Shown: positions 7,046 through 11,353 of the stretch, piece after piece
Layout of the letters: each line of letters opens with the position of its first letter
Position numbering within the stretch: the stretch's first letter is position 1
From: Alphaproteobacteria bacterium
GTDB taxonomy: Bacteria > Pseudomonadota > Alphaproteobacteria > CACIAM-22H2
DNA length: 11,353 bases
Assembly (NCBI GenBank): GCA_016869915.1
Contig: VGDA01000070.1
Span: forward strand, 1-11,353
Direction of reading: 5' to 3'
Notes under the pieces: model-generated
What the model saw: the letters and a program-made list of their open reading frames with translations, nothing else
Told to the model about the DNA's origin: nothing
The model's database searches: none
Translations under genes and position numbers: made by a program

Positions 7046-8461
7046 TCAGACCGAGTAGTACATCGCGTACTCGATCGGGTGCGGCGTGTGCTCGAAGTTG
7101 TAGACCTCTTCCCACTTCAGCTCCATGTAGGCGCTGATCATGTCCGGCGTGAAGACGTCGCCCGCGAGCAGGAACTTGTGGTCCTTCTCGAGGTTCTCGA
7201 GCGCCTCGCGCAGCGACCCGCAGACCTGCGGGACCTGCTTGAGTTCCGCCGGCGGGAGGTCGTAGAGGTTCTTGTCCATCGGGTCGCCCGGATGGATCTT
7301 GTTCTTGATGCCGTCCAGGCCGGCCATCATCATCGCCGCGAAGCCCAGGTACGGGTTCGCGCCCGGATCCGGGAAGCGCACCTCGACGCGCTTGCCCTTC
7401 GGCGAGGCGACGAACGGGATGCGGCAGGACGCCGAGCGGTTGCGCGCCGAATAGGCGAGCAGCACCGGCGCCTCGAAGCCGGGGATGAGGCGCTTGTATG
7501 AGTTCGTGAGCGGGTTCGTGAAGGCGTTGATCGCCTTCGCGTGCTTGATGATGCCGCCGATGTAGTAGAGCGCCGTCTCGGACAGGTCGGCGTAGCCGTT
7601 GCCCGCGAAGAGCGGCTTGCCGGACTTCCAGATCGACTGGTGAACGTGCATGCCCGAGCCGTTGTCGCCCTTGATCGGCTTCGGCATGAAGGTCGCCGTC
7701 TTGCCGTACTGGTGGGCGACGTTGTGCACGACGTACTTGTAGATCTGCACGCCGTCGGCGGCGGTGACGAGGGTCGAGAAGACGTTGCCGAGCTCGTGCT
7801 GCGACGGCGCGACCTCGTGGTGGTGCTTCTCGATCTTGAGGCCCATGTCCTTCATGACCGTCAGCATCTCGGCGCGCAGGTCCGAGGCGCTGTCGACCGG
7901 CGGCACGGGGAAGTAGCCGCCCTTGATCGGCGGGCGATGGCCCATGTTGCCGTCGGGGTACTTGCGGTCGGTGACGTAGGGTCCTTCCTCGCTGTCGATC
8001 GTGTGCATAACCGTGTTCATCGACACCTTGTAGCGGACGTCGTCGAACACGAAGAACTCGATCTCGGGGCCAAAATAGGCCGTGTCGCCGACGCCGGAGG
8101 AGGCCAGGTAGGCCTCCGCCTTCTTGGCGATCGAGCGCGGGTCGCGGTTGTAGGGCTGGCCCGTGCCGGGCTCGTAGACGTCGCAGAACAGGATCAGCGA
8201 GGACTGCGCCGCGAACGGGTCGATCACCGCCGACTTCGGGTCGGGGATGAGCACCATGTCGGACTCGTTGATCGCCTTCCAGCCGGCGATCGACGAGCCG
8301 TCGAACATCAGGCCTTCCTCGAAGACGTCCTCGTTGATCGTCTCGACCGCGTGGGCGAGGTGCTGCCACTTGCCGCGCGGGTCGGTGAACCGGAGATCGA
8401 CATACTTGATGTCCTTCTCCTTGATCATCTGCAGGACCTTCTTGACGTCTGCGTTCGCCAT
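7046..8461 (-). CDS. glnA: Glutamine synthetase type I (GlnA)
   Basis: This 471-residue enzyme makes glutamine from glutamate, ammonia and ATP as a cytoplasmic dodecamer. The length is that of bacterial GSI-beta. Signature segments are in order: FDGSSIAGW near 50, the metal-site PEIEFFVFDD near 130, HHHEVAPSQHELG, KPIKGDNGSGMHVHQS, and the substrate-site NRSASCRIP. The adenylylation tyrosine is Y400 in KNLYDLPPAE, so GlnE-type covalent control is expected. The start ATG 8461 follows a purine-rich AGAGGAAAGAGAC ribosome-binding stretch; upstream reading-frame extension is not GS-like. It lies 121 bases downstream of glnB on the same strand and is probably cotranscribed from the sigma-54 promoter at 9002-9018. 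The glnB-glnA gap holds a small stem at 8555-8573 just after the glnB stop. I see no separate glnA promoter in the gap. Confidence 0.97.
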   Translation of the reverse strand: MANADVKKVLQMIKEKDIKYVDLRFTDPRGKWQHLAHAVETINEDVFEEGLMFDGSSIAGWKAINESDMVLIPDPKSAVIDPFAAQSSLILFCDVYEPGTGQPYNRDPRSIAKKAEAYLASSGVGDTAYFGPEIEFFVFDDVRYKVSMNTVMHTIDSEEGPYVTDRKYPDGNMGHRPPIKGGYFPVPPVDSASDLRAEMLTVMKDMGLKIEKHHHEVAPSQHELGNVFSTLVTAADGVQIYKYVVHNVAHQYGKTATFMPKPIKGDNGSGMHVHQSIWKSGKPLFAGNGYADLSETALYYIGGIIKHAKAINAFTNPLTNSYKRLIPGFEAPVLLAYSARNRSASCRIPFVASPKGKRVEVRFPDPGANPYLGFAAMMMAGLDGIKNKIHPGDPMDKNLYDLPPAELKQVPQVCGSLREALENLEKDHKFLLAGDVFTPDMISAYMELKWEEVYNFEHTPHPIEYAMYYSV

Positions 8462-8582
8462 GTCTCTTTCCTCTTCCTGGAGCCTGTCTGGGGTGCGGTG
8501 ATCGCCGTCGGGGCCCGGCGCCGTCACCGCGCGGCGTTCGAACCTTGGGTGGGTGCGCGACCGCCGGCCGCGCGGGCTAGGA

Positions 8583-8921
8583 TCAGATCGCGTCGGTGCC
8601 GCGCTCGCCGGTGCGGATGCGGATCGCCTCCTCGACATTCGTCACGAAGATCTTGCCGTCGCCGATGCGGCCGGTATGGGCGGCCTTCTGGATCGCCTCG
8701 ATCGCGCGCTCGACGAGCGCGTCCTCGATCACGACCTCGATCTTCACCTTGGGCAGGAAGTCGACGACGTATTCCGCGCCGCGATAGAGTTCGGTATGGC
8801 CCTTCTGGCGGCCGAAGCCCTTGGCCTCGGCGACCGTGATGCCCTTGAGCCCGATCTCGTGGAGGGCGTCCTTTACCTCGTCGAGCTTGAAGGGCTTGAT
8901 GATGGCCTCGATCTTCTTCAT
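8583..8921 (-). CDS. glnB: Nitrogen regulatory protein PII (GlnB)
   Basis: This 112-residue trimeric signal protein reads nitrogen, 2-oxoglutarate and ATP/ADP state and controls GlnE and NtrB. The length is exactly that of classical PII. The N-terminus MKKIEAIIKPFKLDEVK and the T-loop GRQKGHTELYRGAEY with the uridylylation site Y51 are fully conserved, as is the B-loop segment (TGRIGDGKIFV) and the C-terminal RTGERG. Linkage to glnA marks it as GlnB rather than a GlnK linked to amtB. ATG 8921 is chosen because the PII fold begins there; longer in-frame starts add a non-homologous leader. The start is about 70 bases after the predicted sigma-54 transcription start. A modest inverted repeat (TTCCCA 8951-8956, TGGGAA 8977-8982) lies in that leader. 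Expected regulation is NtrC-dependent induction under nitrogen limitation. Confidence 0.97.
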   Translation of the reverse strand: MKKIEAIIKPFKLDEVKDALHEIGLKGITVAEAKGFGRQKGHTELYRGAEYVVDFLPKVKIEVVIEDALVERAIEAIQKAAHTGRIGDGKIFVTNVEEAIRIRTGERGTDAI

Positions 8922-9001
8922 CGCCTCGCGTGTCCGCTTCGGTGGCGCCGTTCCCACACGCGCCACGCGCACGGGATGGGAATCCACTCGCACCAATCTT
9001 T

Positions 9002-9018
9002 AGCAGGGGCCGTGCCAA
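9002..9018 (-). promoter_or_regulatory. Sigma-54 (RpoN) -24/-12 promoter for glnBA
   Basis: Read on the minus strand the site is TTGGCACG, then GCCC, then CTGCT. It matches the consensus YTGGCACG-N4-TTGCW at all key positions, with GG at 9016-9015 and GC at 9004-9003 at the correct spacing. The only departure is C for the first T of the -12 box. The predicted start is near 8991, giving a leader of about 70 bases before glnB. The gene it precedes, a glnB-glnA operon, is a known NtrC/RpoN target in proteobacteria, which agrees with the call. Confidence 0.85.
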
Positions 9019-9045
9019 CTCGGCAGGCGTACGCGACTCCGCGAC

Positions 9046-9057
9046 TTTCCGCGGAAA
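9046..9057. promoter_or_regulatory. Perfect 12-base palindrome upstream of the glnBA promoter
   Basis: TTTCCGCGGAAA is a complete dyad with no mismatch. It is centred about 60 bases upstream of the predicted sigma-54 start of glnBA. This could be an operator or an IHF-free spacer element; no family is recognised from the sequence. A shorter dyad, CCCGCAGCGGG, lies at 9061-9071. Confidence 0.4.
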
Positions 9058-9101
9058 CCGCCCGCAGCGGGGGGATGGTCCCGCCGCCTTGCCCGGCTAT
9101 T

Positions 9102-9135
9102 GCACTGGATGCCTATGAATTAGGCATATCAGTGC
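9102..9135. promoter_or_regulatory. Long imperfect palindrome: enhancer-type site or hairpin terminator
   Basis: The outer arms are GCACTG (9102-9107) and CAGTGC (9130-9135). The inner arms are ATGCCTA (9109-9115) and TAGGCAT (9121-9127), around a TGAAT centre. The only asymmetry is one spacer base on the left against two on the right. The element is much richer in A+T than its surroundings. It overlaps the aminotransferase stop codon (9129-9131), so it could fold as a terminator, though no T-tract follows. Its centre also lies about 127 bases upstream of the predicted glnBA start, a normal distance for an NtrC-type enhancer. The GCAC and GTGC half-sites are not at the 17-base NtrC spacing, so the binding protein is open. 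Confidence 0.5.
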
Positions 9136-10319
9136 CTCTTGTTAGTGCGTTCGGTCAGGAGCTTGCCGATGCGCCGCATCGCCTCCGCGATGTTCTCCAC
9201 CGAGTTCGCGTAGGAAAAGCGCAGGTAGCCCTCGCCATGGGCGCCGAACGCCGTGCCCGAGAGCGCGGCGACGCCCGCCTCGCTGAGCATCACGTCCTGG
9301 AAGTCGCGGCTGCCGAGGCCCGTGCCCGAGACGTTCGGGAAGGCGTAGAAGGCGCCGCCCGGCTCGACGCAGGTGACGCCTGGCAGTTGGTTGAGCGCGC
9401 GCACGATCACCTTCCGGCGCGTGGCGAAGGCCGCGACCATGTCGTGGACCGCGTCCTGCGGTCCGTCCAGCGCGGCGAGGCCCGCGTACTGCGCCGAGGC
9501 GTTGACGCAGGAATGGCAGTTGATCGCCAGGCGCTCGGCCTGGGCGACGAGCTTCTCCGGCCAGACCGAGTAGCCGAGGCGCCAGCCGGTCATCGCGTAG
9601 GTCTTCGACCAGCCATCGAGCAGGATCAGCCGGTCGCGGATGCCGGGGTAGGAAAGCAGCGACACATGCTCGCGCCCGTCATAGAGCATCTGGCCGTAGA
9701 TCTCGTCCGACATGATCGCGACATGCGGATGTCGCTCGAGGCCCTTCACCAGGCGGTCGAACTGCTCGCGCGGCACGGTGCCGCCGGTCGGGTTGGCCGG
9801 CGAGTTCACGATCAGCAGCCGCGTGCGCGGCGTGACCAGCGACAGCACCTCGTCGGCGTCGAAGGCGAAGCCCTTGTCCTCCTTCAGCGGCATCGGCACA
9901 GGCGTCGCGCCGGAGAAGCGGATGACGCTCTCGTAGATCGGGAAGCCGGGATTCGGGTAGATGATCTCCGCGCCCGGCTCGCCGAACATCACGATGGCGA
10001 AGAACATCGTGACCTTGCCGCCCGGCACGACCAGCACGTTCGCGGGCGAGACCTCCACCTTCAGGCGGCGATGGATGTCCCGCGCGACCGCCTCGCGCAG
10101 CGGCAGGATGCCGTTGGCGGGCGTGTAGCCGTGGTGGCCGTCGCGCAGTGCCTTGATGCCCGCCTCGACGATGTGGTCGGGCGTGCGGAAATCGGGCTGG
10201 CCGATGCCGAGGTTGATGATCGAGCGTCCCTGGGCCTCGAGCGCCTTGGCGCGCGCGAGGACCTCGAAGGCGGTCTCGGTTCCGAGGGAGCCCATGCGGG
10301 CGGCGAGGGCGAGGGACAT
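9129..10319 (-). CDS. Class I/II PLP-dependent aminotransferase
   Basis: This 396-residue fold-type I aminotransferase of the aspartate-aminotransferase superfamily transfers an amino group between an amino acid and a 2-oxo acid. The PLP lysine is K239 in GWSKTYAMTGWRLGY. N176 in NSPANPTGG, D205 and Y208 in SDEIYGQ contact the cofactor, and R367 in GYLRFSYAN is the conserved arginine that binds the substrate alpha-carboxylate. The N-terminal LGIGQPDFRTP motif near residue 37 also fits. Specificity cannot be read off; aspartate-, branched-chain- or alanine-type activity are all possible. ATG 10319 is preferred because AGGAGA lies 6 bases upstream; the longer frame to 10388 has no such site. 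A -35/-10 pair lies 39 bases upstream of the ATG. The gene precedes glnB on the same strand but is separated from it by its own stop-overlapping palindrome and the sigma-54 promoter. Confidence 0.94.
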   Translation of the reverse strand: MSLALAARMGSLGTETAFEVLARAKALEAQGRSIINLGIGQPDFRTPDHIVEAGIKALRDGHHGYTPANGILPLREAVARDIHRRLKVEVSPANVLVVPGGKVTMFFAIVMFGEPGAEIIYPNPGFPIYESVIRFSGATPVPMPLKEDKGFAFDADEVLSLVTPRTRLLIVNSPANPTGGTVPREQFDRLVKGLERHPHVAIMSDEIYGQMLYDGREHVSLLSYPGIRDRLILLDGWSKTYAMTGWRLGYSVWPEKLVAQAERLAINCHSCVNASAQYAGLAALDGPQDAVHDMVAAFATRRKVIVRALNQLPGVTCVEPGGAFYAFPNVSGTGLGSRDFQDVMLSEAGVAALSGTAFGAHGEGYLRFSYANSVENIAEAMRRIGKLLTERTNKRH

Positions 10320-10364
10320 CGAACTCTCCTGCGGCGGATGGCCGGCCTGTCTGAAGCGGGCGGG

Positions 10365-10393
10365 ACTATACAAGCGCCGCCGCGGCATCCAAG
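10365..10393 (-). promoter_or_regulatory. Sigma-70 type promoter of the aminotransferase gene
   Basis: On the minus strand a -35 CTTGGA (10393-10388) and a -10 TATAGT (10370-10365) are exactly 17 bases apart. They fit the alphaproteobacterial CTTGAC / TATA-type consensus, and the TATAGT stands out in otherwise GC-rich DNA. The predicted start is near 10358, about 39 bases before the ATG. Confidence 0.7.
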
Positions 10394-10411
10394 CGCCGCG
10401 GCGCGGCCCGT

Positions 10412-10441
10412 CTTGACCCTCGCGGGAGGAGGGCGTAAATC
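10412..10441 (+). promoter_or_regulatory. Probable tRNA-His promoter
   Basis: The -35 CTTGACC (10412-10418) matches the alphaproteobacterial CTTGAC consensus. A weak -10 around GTAAATC (10435-10441) follows at 16-17 bases. The predicted start is near 10448, a few bases before the tRNA. The poor -10 lowers the confidence. Confidence 0.5.
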
Positions 10442-10454
10442 CGCGCCTCTCGGT

Positions 10455-10531
10455 GGCGACCGTAGCTCAGCTGGTAGAGCACCGGTTTGTGGTACCGGTT
10501 GTCGCGGGTTCGAGCCCCGTCGGTCGCCCCA
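10455..10531 (+). tRNA. tRNA-His (anticodon GTG)
   Basis: The cloverleaf is complete. The acceptor stem GCGACCG (10456-10462) pairs with CGGTCGC (10521-10527). The anticodon arm CCGGT-TTGTGGT-ACCGG carries anticodon GTG, which reads His codons. The T arm carries GGTTCGAGCC. The extra 5' G at 10455 (G-1) faces C73 at 10528, the identity pair special to bacterial tRNA-His. CCA is encoded at 10529-10531. It lies between the divergent aminotransferase promoter and the PLP-enzyme gene on the same strand. Confidence 0.97.
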
Positions 10532-10612
10532 CTTCTCCCAATCCTCGTCGCCCCAGCGCCCGCTGCGCGCTCCCGCGCCAGGGCGCCGCGGCGATCCATG
10601 GAGCCGAGCGAC

Positions 10613-11353
10613 ATGACCAAGGACAGCCCGACCCCGCGCCTCGCGCCGGCCTCGATCGCCGCCCAGGCGCTCGGCTGGATCGAGCCCGTGACGAAGGCGA
10701 TCGTGCCGCCGATCCATGTCGCCTCGACCTTCCTGCGCGACGAGGACAACCAGTTCCGCTCCGGCCGCGTCTATGCCCGCGCCGACAACCCCAGCTTCGA
10801 ACAGGCGGAGGCGACGCTCGCCGCGCTCGAGGGCGGGGCGGGGGCGTGGCTCTACGCCTCGGGCATGGCGGCGGCGACGTCCTGCTTCCTCGCGCTCGAC
10901 CCGGGCGACCATGTCGTCGCCCCGAAGGTCATGTACTGGTCGCTGCGCAACTGGCTCGCCGGCTTCGCGACGCGCTGGGGCCTGCGCGTCTCCTTCGTCG
11001 ACGCGACCAGCCTCGACGCGATCGCCGCGGCCTGCGAGCCGGGCGCCACGAAGCTTGTCTGGATCGAGACCCCCGCGAACCCGCTCTGGGGCATCACCGA
11101 CATCGCGGGCGCAGCCGCGATCGCGCGGCACGCCGGCGCGCGGCTCGCGGTGGATTCCACCGTCGCGGCCGGCGTGTTCACGCAGCCGCTGGCGCTGGGC
11201 GCGGACATCGCGATGCATGCGGCGACCAAGTACCTCAACGGCCATTCGGACCTCGTCGCCGGCGCGCTCGTCGCGCGCGCGAAGGACGAGTACTGGGAGC
11301 GCTGCCGCATGATCCGCGCGCAGCTCGGCGCGGTGCCCGGCGCCTTCGAGGCC
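10613..11353 (+). CDS. Cys/Met-metabolism PLP-dependent enzyme (cystathionine lyase/synthase-like), partial
   Basis: The first 247 codons of a fold-type I trans-sulfuration family enzyme run off the window end without a stop. The family includes cystathionine gamma-synthase, cystathionine beta-lyase and sulfhydrylases, about 390 residues long, so roughly the last third is missing. Visible features are YARADNPS near 59, LYASGMAAATS (phosphate-binding), the PLP-ring aspartate D181 in VDSTVA, and the Schiff-base lysine K206 in ATKYLNGHSD. ATG 10613 is chosen because GGAG at 10600-10603 lies 9 bases upstream; an in-frame ATG at 10598 has no ribosome-binding site. The DST in place of the more usual DNT does not settle the reaction, so no gene symbol is given. 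It begins 81 bases after tRNA-His, which holds no promoter or riboswitch that I recognise, and it could be cotranscribed with the tRNA. Confidence 0.9.
   Translation, partial: MTKDSPTPRLAPASIAAQALGWIEPVTKAIVPPIHVASTFLRDEDNQFRSGRVYARADNPSFEQAEATLAALEGGAGAWLYASGMAAATSCFLALDPGDHVVAPKVMYWSLRNWLAGFATRWGLRVSFVDATSLDAIAAACEPGATKLVWIETPANPLWGITDIAGAAAIARHAGARLAVDSTVAAGVFTQPLALGADIAMHAATKYLNGHSDLVAGALVARAKDEYWERCRMIRAQLGAVPGAFEA

Noticed and set aside
8462..8582. Possible own promoter for glnA
   Set aside because: No -35/-10 or -24/-12 pair is visible in the gap; only a small GC stem at 8555-8573 and a ribosome-binding stretch.
7541..10454. Long plus-strand open frames opposite glnA, glnB and the aminotransferase
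   Set aside because: Same codon-register artefact. They would run through the sigma-54 promoter and into the tRNA, and the real genes are unmistakable on the minus strand.
10532..10612. Possible SAM riboswitch before a Met/Cys-metabolism gene
   Set aside because: The gap is only 81 bases and shows no conserved SAM-II or SAM/SAH-type motifs that I can recognise, only short GC dyads.
10455..10620. tRNA-His as a mobile-element attachment site
   Set aside because: No integrase, no repeated tRNA 3' end and no change in base composition downstream are visible.
10061..11245. Minus-strand open frame crossing the tRNA and the PLP-enzyme gene
   Set aside because: It overlaps a complete tRNA and an evident fold-type I PLP enzyme on the plus strand. 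Part of it is just an out-of-frame reading of the aminotransferase N-terminus.

Overview
The window looks like ordinary chromosomal DNA from a very high-GC bacterium, most probably an alphaproteobacterium (possibly Rhodospirillales-like; this is inference). Supporting signs are the extreme G/C bias at third codon positions, a 661-residue ParE ending in DLDI, a glnB-glnA operon behind a sigma-54 type promoter, CTTG-type -35 boxes, and frequent GTG starts in GTGA stop/start overlaps. I see no insertion sequence, phage gene, CRISPR array or defence gene. The layout is housekeeping metabolism plus some accessory enzymes and transporters.

Left part (1-2680). Three overlapping plus-strand genes encode an isochorismatase-family hydrolase, an alpha/beta hydrolase and a two-domain GNAT acetyltransferase. 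They converge, with a 7-base gap and a hairpin holding both stop codons, on a minus-strand VOC (glyoxalase-fold) gene that lies 34 bases downstream of parE.

Middle (2649-7024). parE (topoisomerase IV subunit B) runs on the minus strand. Diverging from it, a plus-strand operon encodes a YciA-like hotdog acyl-CoA thioesterase and two tandem paralogous EamA/DMT transporters, all joined by GTGA overlaps. A strong GC hairpin separates this operon from convergent glnA.

Right part (7046-11353). On the minus strand a PLP aminotransferase gene is followed by glnB (PII) and glnA (glutamine synthetase). The aminotransferase-glnB gap holds a near-consensus -24/-12 promoter, a perfect 12-base palindrome and a long AT-rich imperfect palindrome that overlaps the aminotransferase stop codon. 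This is the most interesting non-coding stretch of the window. Diverging from the aminotransferase are a tRNA-His gene and the first 247 codons of a Cys/Met-metabolism PLP enzyme that runs off the window end.

How the genes work together: glnB and glnA form the ammonium-assimilation and nitrogen-sensing module. The conserved uridylylation tyrosine (PII Y51) and adenylylation tyrosine (GS Y400) predict classic GlnD/GlnE control. The other clusters share operons by overlap but no single pathway is evident. I did not find a convincing new multi-gene system. The best leads are the regulatory architecture upstream of glnB and the tandem transporter duplication.
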